A stretch of 55,458 nt of DNA from Stenotrophomonas sp. SY1 (GTDB lineage: Bacteria; Pseudomonadota; Gammaproteobacteria; Xanthomonadales; Xanthomonadaceae), in assembly GCF_021202945.1 (NCBI RefSeq), contig NZ_JAJOYR010000004.1:50282-105739 (forward strand), given 5' to 3'. The notes below the pieces were generated by a model, which was not told the origin of the DNA, ran no database searches, and worked only from the letters and a program-made list of their open reading frames with translations. Made by a program: the position numbers and the translations under genes. This document shows positions 9,434 to 18,849 of the stretch, piece after piece. Every line of letters begins with the position of its first letter. Positions within the stretch are counted from its first letter, which is position 1.

Positions 9434-9922
9434 ATGGTGGTTGCCTGTATCGGGCTCGGCGCCAACCTGGGTGACGCACAAGGCACCGTGCGTGCGGCCA
9501 TCCAGGCGCTGGGCCAGTTGCCTGGAACGCGCCTGTTGGCGGCTTCGCGGCTGTACGGCACGCCGGCATGGGGAAACGAGGCGCAGCCGGATTTCGTCAA
9601 TGCCGTGGCGGTGCTGGAGACCACGCTGGCAGCGCCGGCGTTGCTGGAACAGCTGCTGGCCACCGAGCGCGGATTCGGCCGCGTGCGTGATCCGGCCCTG
9701 CATTGGGGGCCGCGCATGCTGGATCTGGACCTGCTGCTGTACGGCACGCAGGTCATCGATCTGCCGCAGTTGAAAGTGCCGCATCCCTATCTTCACCAGC
9801 GTGCCTTTGCGTTGTTGCCGCTGGCCGAGGTGGCGCCGGAGGCGGTGATTCCAGGTCATGGAACAGTGCGTGATGTGCTGGTAGGCATCAAAACCTCCGA
9901 TATCACCCCGTTAGGGGGATAA
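9434..9922 (+). CDS. folK: 2-amino-4-hydroxy-6-hydroxymethyldihydropteridine pyrophosphokinase
   Basis: 162 residues. It transfers pyrophosphate from ATP to 6-hydroxymethyl-dihydropterin in folate synthesis. Motifs are [10 protein letters not shown] at the start, [35 protein letters not shown] (the HPPK signature, with catalytic Arg and Asp residues) and [16 protein letters not shown] at 9434 has GAG nine bases upstream; a GTG at 9428, immediately after the pcnB stop, would add two residues. Its stop codon (9920-9922) lies inside the left arm of a hairpin and overlaps the start of a tiny reading frame that leads to panB. Confidence 0.95.
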   Translation: MVVACIGLGANLGDAQGTVRAAIQALGQLPGTRLLAASRLYGTPAWGNEAQPDFVNAVAVLETTLAAPALLEQLLATERGFGRVRDPALHWGPRMLDLDLLLYGTQVIDLPQLKVPHPYLHQRAFALLPLAEVAPEAVIPGHGTVRDVLVGIKTSDITPLGG

Positions 9923-9957
9923 TGATTGGCTCATCACCAATCGTTATCCCCACATGA
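9913..9957 (+). promoter_or_regulatory. hairpin with an 11-codon minicistron joining folK to panB
   Basis: A 15-bp stem (9915-9929 with 9937-9951, one T/C mismatch that is G-U in RNA, 7-base loop) fills the folK-panB junction and ends two bases before the panB ATG. Within it, ATG at 9922 overlaps the folK stop as TAATG, has AGGGGG just upstream, and opens a frame of 11 codons ([11 protein letters not shown]). That frame stops with the TGA at 9955-9957, overlapping the panB start as ATGA. panB itself has no visible Shine-Dalgarno. The layout suggests that ribosomes finishing folK or the minicistron open the stem and re-initiate at panB. Function is inference. Confidence 0.6.
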
Positions 9958-10769
9958 GCACTCACGCAGATAGCAAGCCTTGGACGGTTCCGGCCCTTGC
10001 CGAAGCCAAGCGCAACGGCCAGAAGCTGGTGATGTTGACCGCCTATGACGCCGGCTTTGCCCGCAGCTTCGATGACAACGGCGTCGACCTGATCCTGATC
10101 GGCGATTCGCTGGGCATGGTCGTACAGGGTCACGATTCCACCTTGCCGGTCAGCGTGGCCGACATGGTCTACCACACCACGGCTGTGGCCCGGGTACTCA
10201 AGCGCGCGCTGCTGGTTGCCGACCTGCCGTTTGGTGCCGATGCGACGCCCGAACGTGCGCTGGATGCCTCGCTCAAGCTGCTGCAGGCCGGCGCGGAGAT
10301 GGTCAAGATCGAAGGTGCCGGCTTCAAGCTGGACATCATCCGTTACCTGGTCGAACGCGAAATCCCGGTCTGCTCGCATCTGGGTCTGACCCCGCAGTCG
10401 GTGCTGCGTCTGGGCGGTTACCGGGTGCAGGGCCGTGGCGATGCTGCCCAGCAGTTGGTCAATGACGCCAAGGCAGTCGCCGAAGCGGGCGCCAGCCTGC
10501 TGGTGCTTGAGTGCGTGCCCACGCCGGTTGCCGGCAGTGTCACCGCCGCGATCGACATTCCCACCATCGGCATTGGCGCCGGTCACCAATGCGATGGCCA
10601 GGTGCTGGTGCTGCATGATTTCCTCGGCCTGGACAGCGGCCATCGCCGGCCCAAGTTCGTCAAGGATTTCCTTGCCGAAGGTGGCTCGGTCGCCGGTGCG
10701 GTTCGTGCCTACGCCGACGCGGTGCGCGCCGGTACTTTCCCCGACGCGGAGCATGCGTACGCATCATGA
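9954..10769 (+). CDS. panB: 3-methyl-2-oxobutanoate hydroxymethyltransferase
   Basis: 271 residues, normal size. It makes ketopantoate from alpha-ketoisovalerate and methylene-tetrahydrofolate, the first pantothenate step, which gives a metabolic reason to sit after folK. Motifs are [29 protein letters not shown] (metal and substrate site), [10 protein letters not shown] and LVLECVPT with catalytic Glu. The ATG at 9954 is the only in-frame ATG before the conserved [12 protein letters not shown]. It lacks a Shine-Dalgarno and sits at the edge of a hairpin. Its TGA overlaps panC as ATGA. Confidence 0.97.
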   Translation: MSTHADSKPWTVPALAEAKRNGQKLVMLTAYDAGFARSFDDNGVDLILIGDSLGMVVQGHDSTLPVSVADMVYHTTAVARVLKRALLVADLPFGADATPERALDASLKLLQAGAEMVKIEGAGFKLDIIRYLVEREIPVCSHLGLTPQSVLRLGGYRVQGRGDAAQQLVNDAKAVAEAGASLLVLECVPTPVAGSVTAAIDIPTIGIGAGHQCDGQVLVLHDFLGLDSGHRRPKFVKDFLAEGGSVAGAVRAYADAVRAGTFPDAEHAYAS

Positions 10770-11608
10770 TCGAGACCGTTACCGAGCTTGCGCGGCTGCG
10801 TGCCGTTGTTGCTGGATGGAAGCGCGAAGGGCTGCGCGTAGCGCTGGTGCCCACCATGGGCAACCTCCACGCAGGTCATTATTCGTTGGTGAAACTGGCC
10901 CGTCAGCACGCTGATCGGGTGGTTTCCAGCGTGTTCGTCAACCCGACCCAGTTTGGGCCGAACGAAGATTTCACCCGTTACCCGCGTACCCCGGAAGCGG
11001 ACACCACCGGTCTGCAGAATGCCGGCTGTGACGTGCTTTGGCTGCCGACGGTCGAGTCCATGTACCCGTTTGGCGTTGAGCTGGCTGCCAACGTGCATGT
11101 TCCGGGTGTGAGCGCCTTGTTGGAAGGTGCGCACCGGCCGGGCCACTTCGATGGTGTCTGCACCGTGGTCAGCCGTCTGTTCAATCAGGTGCAGCCGGAT
11201 GTGGCCGCGTTTGGACGCAAGGATTACCAGCAGTTGGCGGTGATCCGGCAGATGGTGGCCGACCTGGCATTCCCGATCGAGATCATCGGCGGCGAGATCG
11301 TGCGTGAAGAAGATGGGCTGGCGATGAGTTCGCGCAACCAGTACCTGACCGCTGATGTCCGGCCGCAGGCCACGGTCATCCGCAAAGTGCTGCTGGCCAT
11401 GCGTGATGCCTACCTTTCGGGCACGGCGCAGGCCACGGTCGAGGCTGAAGGCGTCGCGCAGCTGCAGGCAGCGGGTTTTCTGGTGGACTACGCAGTGGTG
11501 CGTCTGCCGGACCTAGCTTCGCCAGGCACGGATCAGAACGGCCCGCGGGTTGCGCTGGTGGCTGCGAAGCTGGGCAATACCCGTCTGATCGATAACATCG
11601 AGTTCTGA
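10766..11608 (+). CDS. panC: pantoate-beta-alanine ligase (pantothenate synthetase)
   Basis: 280 residues. It joins pantoate and beta-alanine with ATP. It belongs to the HIGH-type nucleotidyltransferases: [17 protein letters not shown] holds the HxGH motif (HAGH), [14 protein letters not shown] binds pantoate, FGRKDYQQL follows, and [11 protein letters not shown] is the KMSKS-like loop. The start overlaps the panB stop by four bases. A 180-bp gap with a hairpin separates it from panD. Confidence 0.97.
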   Translation: MIETVTELARLRAVVAGWKREGLRVALVPTMGNLHAGHYSLVKLARQHADRVVSSVFVNPTQFGPNEDFTRYPRTPEADTTGLQNAGCDVLWLPTVESMYPFGVELAANVHVPGVSALLEGAHRPGHFDGVCTVVSRLFNQVQPDVAAFGRKDYQQLAVIRQMVADLAFPIEIIGGEIVREEDGLAMSSRNQYLTADVRPQATVIRKVLLAMRDAYLSGTAQATVEAEGVAQLQAAGFLVDYAVVRLPDLASPGTDQNGPRVALVAAKLGNTRLIDNIEF

Positions 11609-11659
11609 ATGGGGCTTGGAGGGACTTTTCCTGTCCTCCGCCGACATGCTGATTGACCA

Positions 11660-11686
11660 CCGATGGCGCCCTTGTGGCGCCATCGG
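11660..11686 (+). terminator. hairpin between panC and panD
   Basis: Perfect 11-bp stem CCGATGGCGCC / GGCGCCATCGG with loop CTTGT. No T run follows, so it is a weak terminator, an attenuator or an RNA stabiliser. A TAGACT (11753-11758) between it and panD could be a -10 box for a separate panD-pgi transcript. Confidence 0.55.
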
Positions 11687-11787
11687 CGTGTCCGGGCAGG
11701 GGGTTCTGCGCAGGTCATGTTGCGGTGCGGGCAGGTGGCCGCGCCGGTGCTAGACTGCGCGCTTTCTCACGCAGTTTCGGCATTGCC

Positions 11788-12168
11788 ATGCAACTTTCTC
11801 TGCTCAAGACCAAGATCCACCGCGCCACCGTCACCCATTCGGAGCTGAACTACGAAGGCTCCATCGCCATCGATGACAACCTGCTCCAGGCCACCGGCAT
11901 CCGCGAGTTTGAACAGGTGCATATCTGGGATGTGACCAACGGCGCCCGTTTCTCCACCTATGCCCTGCGTGCCGAAGCCGGCAGCGGCATCATCTCGCTC
12001 AACGGCGGCGCCGCGCGCCACGTGCAGGTGGGCGACATCATCATCATTGCCGCCTTCGCCGGCATGAGCGAAGCCGAAGCCGACAGCTTCAAGCCGAAGC
12101 TGGTTTACGTTGACGGCAACAACCGCATCTCCCACACCAACGACAGCATCCCCACACAGGCCGCATGA
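11788..12168 (+). CDS. panD: aspartate 1-decarboxylase precursor
   Basis: 126 residues. It makes beta-alanine from aspartate for pantothenate. The pyruvoyl enzyme forms by self-cleavage between Gly24 and Ser25 in NYEGSIAID, which is intact. Other family features are Lys9, the THSELNY segment, and [18 protein letters not shown] near the end. The start [16 protein letters not shown] is standard. The pgi start overlaps its stop as ATGA. Confidence 0.97.
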   Translation: MQLSLLKTKIHRATVTHSELNYEGSIAIDDNLLQATGIREFEQVHIWDVTNGARFSTYALRAEAGSGIISLNGGAARHVQVGDIIIIAAFAGMSEAEADSFKPKLVYVDGNNRISHTNDSIPTQAA

Positions 12169-13676
12169 CCACGAACAACGGATTCGACGTATTGCACGCC
12201 CACGCCCAGCGTTTGCAGGGCACGGGTATTCCCTCGCTGATGGCCGCCGAGCCGGACCGGGTGAAACGCCTGGCGCTCAAGGTCGGTCCGTTGTATGTGA
12301 ACTTCGCGCGGCAGAAATACGATGCCGCTGCGTTGCAGTCACTGCTTGATCTGGCCGCCGCGCGCGATGTCGCCGGCGGCTTCCAGCGTCTGTTCGCTGG
12401 ACAGAAAATCAATGTCACCGAAGACCGCGCCGTGCTGCACAGCGCGCTGCGCGGTGATGTCAGCCAAGCCCCGGAAGCGGTGGCCGCGCACGCGCAGGCG
12501 TTGGCGGTGCAGCAGCGCATGGGTGCGCTGATCCAGCAATTGGAAGCCAGCAAGGTCACCGATATCGTCAGCGTTGGCATCGGTGGTTCGGACCTCGGCC
12601 CGCGCTTGGTGGCCGACGCTTTGCGTCCGGCAAGTGGGGCACGCTTCCGTGTGCATTTCGTCTCCAATGTCGACGGCGCGGCCATGCAGCGCACGCTGGC
12701 GACGCTGGACCCGGAAACCACTGCCGGCATCCTGATTTCCAAGACCTTCGGCACCCAGGAAACCCTGCTCAACGGCAGCATCCTGCGCGACTGGCTGGGC
12801 GGCAGTGAGCGTCTTTACGCGGTCAGTGCCAATCCGGAGCGCGCCGCCAAGGCATTCGATATCGCCGCCGAGCGCGTCCTGCCGATGTGGGACTGGGTGG
12901 GCGGCCGCTATTCGCTGTGGTCGGCGGTGGGCTTTCCGATCGCACTGGCAATCGGCTTCGAGCGCTTTGGCCGGTTGCTGGCCGGCGCATCGGAAATGGA
13001 TGCCCATGCCGCCAGCGCACCGTTGGCGCAGAACCTGCCGGTGCTGCATGCACTGACCGACATCTGGAACCGCAACGTGCTCGGTTATGACACGCACGCG
13101 GTGATGACCTACGACCAGCGCCTGGCGCTGTTGCCGGCCTATCTGCAGCAACTGGTGATGGAAAGCCTGGGCAAGCGGGTGAAGCTCGATGGCAGCCCGG
13201 TCGATGTGGACACCGTGCCGGTGTGGTGGGGCGGGGCAGGCACCGACGTGCAGCACAGCTTCTTCCAGGCGTTGCACCAGGGTACGAGCATCGTGCCGGC
13301 CGATTTCATCGGCTGCGTGCAGGCCGACAATCCGTACACGGTCAATCACCAGGCGCTGCTGGCCAACCTGTTGGCACAGACCGAAGCGCTGGCCAATGGC
13401 CAGGACAGCGAGGACCCGCACCGTCAGTATCCGGGCGGGCGCCCGAGCACCTTGATCCTGCTCGATGCACTGACGCCGCAGGCGCTGGGTGCCCTGATCG
13501 CGATGTACGAGCACGCGGTGTACGTGCAGTCGCTGATCTGGGGCATCAATGCGTTCGACCAGTTTGGTGTCGAGCTGGGCAAGCAGTTGGCCAATCAGTT
13601 GCTGCCGGCGTTGCAGGGCGAAGCGGTGGAGATCGCCGACCCGATGACCAGGGAAGTATTGGCGCGCTTGCGCTGA
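12165..13676 (+). CDS. pgi: glucose-6-phosphate isomerase
   Basis: 503 residues, the shorter Xanthomonas-type enzyme (E. coli has 549). It interconverts glucose 6-phosphate and fructose 6-phosphate. Signatures include [36 protein letters not shown] (PGI signature 1, near residue 243), [19 protein letters not shown] with catalytic Glu/His positions varied as in this subgroup, and [17 protein letters not shown] (signature 2). It is translationally coupled to panD, an unusual pairing of vitamin and glycolysis genes. A terminator hairpin follows. Confidence 0.97.
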   Translation: MTTNNGFDVLHAHAQRLQGTGIPSLMAAEPDRVKRLALKVGPLYVNFARQKYDAAALQSLLDLAAARDVAGGFQRLFAGQKINVTEDRAVLHSALRGDVSQAPEAVAAHAQALAVQQRMGALIQQLEASKVTDIVSVGIGGSDLGPRLVADALRPASGARFRVHFVSNVDGAAMQRTLATLDPETTAGILISKTFGTQETLLNGSILRDWLGGSERLYAVSANPERAAKAFDIAAERVLPMWDWVGGRYSLWSAVGFPIALAIGFERFGRLLAGASEMDAHAASAPLAQNLPVLHALTDIWNRNVLGYDTHAVMTYDQRLALLPAYLQQLVMESLGKRVKLDGSPVDVDTVPVWWGGAGTDVQHSFFQALHQGTSIVPADFIGCVQADNPYTVNHQALLANLLAQTEALANGQDSEDPHRQYPGGRPSTLILLDALTPQALGALIAMYEHAVYVQSLIWGINAFDQFGVELGKQLANQLLPALQGEAVEIADPMTREVLARLR

Positions 13677-13703
13677 TTGCTGGCGATACGCTGAAACAAC
13701 AAC

Positions 13704-13735
13704 GCCGCGCAGAAATGCGCGGCGCTCTTGTTTTC
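13704..13735 (+). terminator. terminator after pgi
   Basis: GCCGCGCA-GAAA-TGCGCGGC stem-loop followed by GCTCTTGTTTT, 27 bp after the pgi stop. It is the likely end of the pan/pgi transcript. Confidence 0.8.
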
Positions 13736-13737
13736 GC

Positions 13738-13915
13738 CCCCTCCCTTTCGCGCAGCGAAGGGGAGGGCTGGGGAGGGGGCTTAAGAGCTACCCTCACCCC
13801 ACCCCCTCTCGCGCGCGCGGGAGAGGGGCTCGGATCGTTTGATGGGTGCGGTGTCTCTCCCTTCTCCGGCTCGCGGGTGGAACAAGGGGCCTGTCCCCGC
13901 GAAGGCGGGGATGCC
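13738..13915. repeat. cluster of dispersed palindromic repeats in the pgi-regA gap
   Basis: This covers most of the 333-bp gene-free gap 13677-14009. Three units are seen: a CCCTTTCGC-GCA-GCGAAGGGG palindrome with GGGAGGG tail (about 13739-13779); an inversely oriented CCCTCACCCCA with CCCCTCTC-(N10)-GAGAGGGG palindrome (13790-13828); and TCCCCGC-GAA-GGCGGGGA (about 13889-13908). The second unit recurs in the opposite orientation at 36947-36985. Such repeats are frequent between Xanthomonadaceae genes; no gene is seen here. The rest of the gap up to 14009 holds nothing I can name. Confidence 0.75.
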
Positions 13916-14009
13916 CGAAGAGCGGATGAGGGCGTTGTTGCTGTCGTAAATCGCTAGGGTCGAAGAGCGCTCCTCAACTCAATTCGCGCTCAGAAGGAGG
14001 CTTGCCAAC

Positions 14010-14576
14010 TCACCGATTCGGATCCCGTTCCGGGCTTGGTCGCTTGGTGAGCTTGCGTTGCAACGAACGCCGGTGCATGCCCAGCAGGCGTGCGGCAGCA
14101 GACACATTGCCGCCGGTTTCGTGCAGCGCCTGCTGGATGTGCTCCCATTGCAGGCGGCTGATCGGCGTCATCGCATCCGGCGGTTCGATTTCTTCCGGTT
14201 CTTCACCGGCCTCGTCTTCTTCGCCCAATGCGCGCAGGATCATCTGCACCGTGGCCGGCTTGGGTAGGTAGTCGTCCGCACCGAGCTTGATCGCTTCCAC
14301 CGCAGTGGCGATCGACGCATAACCGGTGACCAGCAGGATGCGCATGTCCTGGCGCAGCTCGCGTAGCGGCTGGATCAGGCCCAGCCCTGATTCACTGCCC
14401 AGCTTCAGGTCGATCAGCGCGAACGCAGGCGGCGCCTGCGTGGCCAGTTGCAGGGCGCCAGCGATGTCGGTGGCGGTGACTGCCTCGATGCCACGGCGGG
14501 CGAGCGTGCGCTGCAGGGTGCGCAGGTACAGCGGATCGTCATCGACCAGCAGGCCGTGGGTAGCGGGAGCACTCAT
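14010..14576 (-). CDS. response regulator of the RegA/PrrA/ActR family
   Basis: 188 residues. The receiver domain has acidic pocket Asp12-14, phospho-acceptor Asp56 (ALIDLKLG) and Lys near 105 (DYLPKPAT). The output is a Fis-type helix-turn-helix, GGNVSAAARLLGMHRRSLQRKL, nearly the invariant RegA/PrrA DNA-binding motif. These regulators control respiration and redox-dependent genes. The start MSAPATH overlaps the kinase stop by four bases (14573-14576). The Pseudomonas counterpart is RoxR. The regulon here cannot be read from sequence. Confidence 0.92.
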   Translation of the reverse strand: MSAPATHGLLVDDDPLYLRTLQRTLARRGIEAVTATDIAGALQLATQAPPAFALIDLKLGSESGLGLIQPLRELRQDMRILLVTGYASIATAVEAIKLGADDYLPKPATVQMILRALGEEDEAGEEPEEIEPPDAMTPISRLQWEHIQQALHETGGNVSAAARLLGMHRRSLQRKLTKRPSPERDPNR

Positions 14577-15799
14577 GCATTTACCTCGGGGTTGTCCAAC
14601 GGCAGGCGAAAGCCGACGCGCGCTCCCTGGCCTTCGGCCGGACGCATCCACAATTCGCCATGCAGGCGTTCAATGGTGGCATGGGACAGCGCCAGGCCGA
14701 CACCCATGCTTTCAGTCTTGCTGCTGTTGAACAACGAGCCGGGCAGGGCCGCATCGTTGGCATTGAAGCCCGGGCCGTAGTCGCGGACTTCGCCATACAA
14801 CTGCCCGTCCTGTACGCGGATATCCAGATCGATCTGCGGCCGACCGCTGAACTCGCCGGCATCGGCTGCGTTGTTGAGCAGCACCTGCAGCAGGTGCCCG
14901 ACGCCGGGGTCCAGGGTCATCTGCAAGGGCGCGTTGGCATTGCGTCGCAATTGGATGGTTGGTCGCACCAGCCGCCATTGCTCCAGCACGCTGCCGATCG
15001 AAACCGGTGCGCGGCTGCGTGCGCCCTCTGCCGGCGCAGCAAGGGCCAGCACCCGTTCGCGGCACTGGACCAGCAACTCGCGCAGGGTCTCCAGGTCATC
15101 GCGCATTTCCGGGTTGTCGGCGCATTGTTCGGCGATGTCGTCGGTGATCAGGGTCATCGTCGCCAGCGGCGTATTGAGCTCGTGCGCCACCGACGCGGCA
15201 TGGGTGGCCAGGGCGACGATGCCCTCGTTGCGCACGAAGCGTTCGCGCAGCAGCGCCAACTGGTTCTCGCGCTCGCGCAGGGCGGCAGCCAGGCGGGTGG
15301 AAAACACCAGCACCACCACGCTGGACAGCAGGAAGTTGGCCGCCGCTCCCCACAGGTGCAGGCTCATCGAATCGAAATAACCGCCCTCCAGTGGCAGGCC
15401 GAACACCGCGCTGAGCGCGTAGCCGGCCACGCAGGCGGCAGCCACCGCGTGGGTCCAGCGCAGCGGCAGGGCCAGCGCGGCCAGTGCGATCAGGATCAGG
15501 AACAGCGAGCCGAACGGGTTGGCGATGCCGCCGCTCCAGCCGACCATCCAGGTCAGCACGGTCACATCGACCAGGATGTGGCCGAACGCGGTCACCGGCG
15601 CCGGGTTGCTGTCGTGCACGCGCAACTGCACGTACAGGTTGAACAGCGCCAGTACCAGCACGCCGGCCCATAGCGGGACCAGCGGCAGTTCCAGCCCCAG
15701 CAGCGCGCTGGCGAGCAGGATGGTGGTTGCCTGGCCGGCGGTGGCCAGCCAGCGCAGGCTGCACAGGGTGCGCAGGAAAGAGGTGTCGGGGGCATTCAT
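14573..15799 (-). CDS. redox sensor histidine kinase of the RegB/PrrB family
   Basis: 408 residues with about six N-terminal membrane segments (20-165). Between two of them is GGIANPF (90-96), the RegB quinone-binding motif GGxxNPF. The dimerisation box is AHELNTPLATM with His206, the H-box form peculiar to RegB kinases. Cys246 in LLVQCRERV aligns with the redox-active cysteine of Rhodobacter RegB (Cys265). The ATPase has NNAADA and DYGPGF. The start MNAPDTSF was preferred over an upstream ATG because hydrophobic sequence begins soon after. It is coupled to the regulator gene. Confidence 0.92.
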   Translation of the reverse strand: MNAPDTSFLRTLCSLRWLATAGQATTILLASALLGLELPLVPLWAGVLVLALFNLYVQLRVHDSNPAPVTAFGHILVDVTVLTWMVGWSGGIANPFGSLFLILIALAALALPLRWTHAVAAACVAGYALSAVFGLPLEGGYFDSMSLHLWGAAANFLLSSVVVLVFSTRLAAALRERENQLALLRERFVRNEGIVALATHAASVAHELNTPLATMTLITDDIAEQCADNPEMRDDLETLRELLVQCRERVLALAAPAEGARSRAPVSIGSVLEQWRLVRPTIQLRRNANAPLQMTLDPGVGHLLQVLLNNAADAGEFSGRPQIDLDIRVQDGQLYGEVRDYGPGFNANDAALPGSLFNSSKTESMGVGLALSHATIERLHGELWMRPAEGQGARVGFRLPLDNPEVNA

Positions 15800-15883
15800 G
15801 GCGCCATCGTAAGTTGTCAGGCCGGCTGACACACAATGGAAGGTTCATCCCGGTCGGGTGATCGGCGCGGTAAAATGCCGACC

Positions 15884-17149
15884 ATGCACGACGCCGTTAC
15901 CCGACCCACTCCGCCCTCCGACGCCACCGCGTGGCCCCGCCGCATCACCCAGTCCGTCGAAATCGGCGGTGTGAAGGTGGGTGGTGGTCATCCCGTGGTC
16001 GTCCAGTCGATGACCAACACCGATACCGCCGACGTGGCGGCCAGCGTCAAACAGGTCGCCGACCTCTGGCGTGCCGGCTCGGAGATGGTGCGGCTGACCG
16101 TCAACAATCCCGAATCGGCGGCGGCAATTCCGCGCATCGTCGAGAAGCTGCGGATGATGGGCATCGAGGTGCCGCTGATCGGCGACTTCCACTACAACGG
16201 CCATCAGCTGCTGACCCAGGAGCCGGCCTGTGCCGAGGCGCTGGCCAAGTACCGCATCAACCCGGGCAATGTCGGCTTCGGCAAGAAGAAGGACACCCAG
16301 TTCGCGCAGCTGATCGAGTTCGCCATCAAGTACAACAAGCCCGTGCGCATCGGCGCCAACTGGGGTTCGTTGGACCAGGCGCTCGCCGCCAAGCTGATGG
16401 ACGAGAACAGCCAGCGCGCCCAGCCTTGGGACGCCGGCCGTGTGCTGCGCGAGGCGTTGATCCGTTCGGCGCTGGACTCTGCGGAAACCGCTGTCGAGCT
16501 GGGCCTGCCGCGCGACCGCATCGTGCTTTCGGCCAAGGTCAGCGGCGTGCAGGAACTGATCGCGGTCTACCGCGACCTGGCCAGCCGTTCCGATTTTGCA
16601 TTGCATCTGGGCCTGACCGAAGCCGGTATCGGCAGCAAGGGCATCGTCGCCTCATCGGCGGCGCTGGCGGTGCTGATGCAGGAAGGCATCGGCGACACCA
16701 TCCGCATCTCGCTGACGCCGGAGCCGGGCCAGTCGCGCACGCAGGAAGTCATCGTTGCCCAGGAGCTGCTGCAGACCACCGGGCAGCGTGCGTTCACGCC
16801 GATGGTCACCGCCTGTCCGGGATGTGGCCGCACCACCTCCGAGTTCTTCCAGGAACTGGCCAAGGTGGTGCAGAACCACGTGCGCGAGAAGATGCCGGTC
16901 TGGCGCGTCAGCCACCCGGGGGCGGAGAACATGACGCTTGCGGTGATGGGCTGCATCGTCAACGGCCCTGGCGAATCGCGCCACGCCAATATCGGCATTT
17001 CGCTGCCGGGTACCGGGGAAACGCCGGCGGCGCCGGTGTTCATCGATGGCGAGAAGAAAGTGACCCTGCGCGGCGAGAACATTGCCCAGGAGTTCGTCAC
17101 CCTGATCGACGATTACGTCGAAACCAAGTATGCGCGAAGCTCCGGCTGA
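15884..17149 (+). CDS. ispG: 4-hydroxy-3-methylbut-2-en-1-yl diphosphate synthase (flavodoxin)
   Basis: 421 residues. It is the penultimate MEP-pathway enzyme, an iron-sulfur protein. The [4Fe-4S] ligands are Cys311 and Cys314 in [12 protein letters not shown] and Cys357 in [10 protein letters not shown], with the fourth-ligand Glu364. The TIM-barrel part has [12 protein letters not shown] and GDFHYNGH. The start [13 protein letters not shown] matches Xanthomonas enzymes; ATG at 15875 or 15836 is possible. It diverges from regB and overlaps the next gene by 20 bp. Confidence 0.97.
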   Translation: MHDAVTRPTPPSDATAWPRRITQSVEIGGVKVGGGHPVVVQSMTNTDTADVAASVKQVADLWRAGSEMVRLTVNNPESAAAIPRIVEKLRMMGIEVPLIGDFHYNGHQLLTQEPACAEALAKYRINPGNVGFGKKKDTQFAQLIEFAIKYNKPVRIGANWGSLDQALAAKLMDENSQRAQPWDAGRVLREALIRSALDSAETAVELGLPRDRIVLSAKVSGVQELIAVYRDLASRSDFALHLGLTEAGIGSKGIVASSAALAVLMQEGIGDTIRISLTPEPGQSRTQEVIVAQELLQTTGQRAFTPMVTACPGCGRTTSEFFQELAKVVQNHVREKMPVWRVSHPGAENMTLAVMGCIVNGPGESRHANIGISLPGTGETPAAPVFIDGEKKVTLRGENIAQEFVTLIDDYVETKYARSSG

Positions 17150-17819
17150 TTCCCGGAGCGAGGCCGCAGGCCTGCGTCGATGGCTGGCCCACAATGCGTG
17201 GCGGCTGCTGTTGTTGTTCGTCGGCGTGCTGTTGCCGTTGGCGGGCTTCGTCACGCTGGCCGATGAAATCCACGAAGCCGAAGCTTTCCACTTCGACGAT
17301 GCGTTGTTGTGGCAGATGCATGCCTTGGCTTCACCGGGGCTGGATCGCTTCTTCGTGCTGTTTTCCAAGCTGGGCTACGAATGGGGCGTGATCCCGTTCG
17401 ACGTGCTGGTCGTAGCAGCGTTGTTGTTTGCGCGGCGCTGGCGCAAGGCGACATTCGCCGCCGTCGCCTTTGTCGGCTCGGCCTTGTTGAACCTTGGTAG
17501 CAAGCAGATATTCCAGCGCGAACGTCCCGGTCTGTGGGAATCCATCGCGCCGGAAAGCACTTTCAGCTTCCCCAGTGGTCATGCGATGGGTTCGATGACA
17601 CTTGCCGTGACCGTGGTGATGCTGGCCTGGAACACCCGCTGGCGCTGGCCGGTACTGCTGTTTGCGTCCGCGTTCGCGTTGCTGGTGGGTGTATCGCGCG
17701 TCTATCTCGGCGTGCATTATCCATCCGATATCCTTGGCGGATGGTGCGCGGCTTTGGTCTGGGTGATTGGTGTTTACATCGTGATGTTCCGTCGTCGTTG
17801 GTCGTTGCCTTCAACGTAA
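17130..17819 (+). CDS. PAP2-family membrane phosphatase
   Basis: 229 residues with about five or six membrane spans. The three PAP2 motifs are complete: KQIFQRERP (near 120), [11 protein letters not shown] (near 145) with catalytic His, and [16 protein letters not shown] (near 195) with the nucleophilic His. Likely substrates are phosphatidic acid, undecaprenyl diphosphate or another lipid phosphate; after ispG, a role in undecaprenyl phosphate recycling is attractive but only inferred. The start lies 20 bp inside ispG. Confidence 0.9.
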   Translation: MREAPADSRSEAAGLRRWLAHNAWRLLLLFVGVLLPLAGFVTLADEIHEAEAFHFDDALLWQMHALASPGLDRFFVLFSKLGYEWGVIPFDVLVVAALLFARRWRKATFAAVAFVGSALLNLGSKQIFQRERPGLWESIAPESTFSFPSGHAMGSMTLAVTVVMLAWNTRWRWPVLLFASAFALLVGVSRVYLGVHYPSDILGGWCAALVWVIGVYIVMFRRRWSLPST

Positions 17820-18129
17820 TTCGCTGCGCTTGCATGGATGCAATTCGGATAGGAAAAGTCCTAATTGCATGAAGGAAATGAGCTGATGGCTGGGTTTCGT
17901 TCGTTGTCACATAGTGGTCCGGCAACTGCAGAACGGGGATTCTGCGTTGTGCCGACATCAGGGGATGGCCAACGCGTTGCATTCCGGCCAGTAGGCAGGT
18001 CGGGCGGGGGGTACTTCTGGTCGATAATACGCACTGGCTTTTGCCATGAAGGACGAAAACCGTCCCTCGCTTTACCCGTTTGGGGAATGGCCAAGGCTTC
18101 AACTGTCACCTCGTCGCGAGGAATGCGTC
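17820..18129. other. 310-bp intergenic stretch upstream of the gacA-like gene
   Basis: No gene or clear terminator is visible. It is lower in GC than its flanks. An AGGA seven to eight bases before 18130 is the gacA ribosome site. It should hold the promoter of that gene, but I cannot place it with confidence. Confidence 0.5.
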
Positions 18130-18777
18130 ATGACCATCAAGGTTTTTCTCATCGATGACCACGCACTTGTGCGCACGGGCATCAGGATGATTCTTTCGAG
18201 TCAAACCGACATCGAGGTAGTGGGGGAGGCGGATAGCGGAGAAGTGGCCCTGCCGCAGATCCGCAGGCTCAAGCCCGACGTGGTGCTGTGTGATCTGCAT
18301 CTGCCGGGATTGAGTGGATTGGAGATCACCGAACGCGTGGTCAAAGGGGATCACGGCACGCGCGTCATCATCGTCTCGGTGCTGGAGGACGGGCCGATGC
18401 CCAAGCGCCTGCTGGAGGCAGGTGCATCGGGTTACGTCGGCAAGGCGGGAGATTCGCGCGAGCTTATCCGCGCCATCCACGACGTTGCATTGGGTAAGCG
18501 CTACCTGGCAAACAGCATCGCGCAGAGTCTGGCGCTGTCCAATCTGGAAGGCAGTGGCTCACCGTTTGATGTGCTGTCGCCGCGCGAACTGGAAGTGGCG
18601 CTGCTGCTTATCCAGGGACATCGTCAGGAGGAAATCGCGCGGCGTTTGAGTCTCAGCGCCAAAACGGTCAACACGCACAAGGCGCGTCTGTTCCAGAAGA
18701 CCGGGGTGCACGACAACATCGCGCTGGCGCGGCTTGCCAGTCAGTACGGCGTGGGTGATCCGTCGCGCGCGATCTGA
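18130..18777 (+). CDS. LuxR-type response regulator, GacA/UvrY-like
   Basis: 215 residues. NarL-family receiver with Asp9-10, phospho-acceptor Asp55 (VVLCDLHLPG) and Lys near 105 (GYVGKAGDS). The LuxR helix-turn-helix is SPRELEVALLLIQGHRQEEIARRL ... KTVNTHKARLFQKTGV. Length and motifs fit GacA/UvrY, which in other gammaproteobacteria activates small RNAs that titrate RsmA/CsrA. The cognate kinase is not nearby, as usual for GacA. ATG at 18130 (MTIKVFLIDD) has AGGA upstream; the in-frame ATG at 18046 gives an extension unlike the family. Confidence 0.88.
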   Translation: MTIKVFLIDDHALVRTGIRMILSSQTDIEVVGEADSGEVALPQIRRLKPDVVLCDLHLPGLSGLEITERVVKGDHGTRVIIVSVLEDGPMPKRLLEAGASGYVGKAGDSRELIRAIHDVALGKRYLANSIAQSLALSNLEGSGSPFDVLSPRELEVALLLIQGHRQEEIARRLSLSAKTVNTHKARLFQKTGVHDNIALARLASQYGVGDPSRAI

Positions 18778-18801
18778 CTCCGGATCGGCCGCGACAAACG
18801 C

Positions 18802-18845
18802 AAACGGCGAATCTTCATCAAGGTGAGGATTCGCCGTTTTCTTTT
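18802..18845 (+). terminator. terminator after the gacA-like gene
   Basis: 12-bp perfect stem AAACGGCGAATC / GATTCGCCGTTT with a 14-base loop followed by TCTTTT. Strong Rho-independent terminator for rightward transcription. Confidence 0.92.
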
Positions 18846-18849
18846 GGGG

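Noticed and set aside
13738..13915. CRISPR array
   Set aside because: The repeats are unlike in length, face different ways and have no regular spacers; they are extragenic palindromes.
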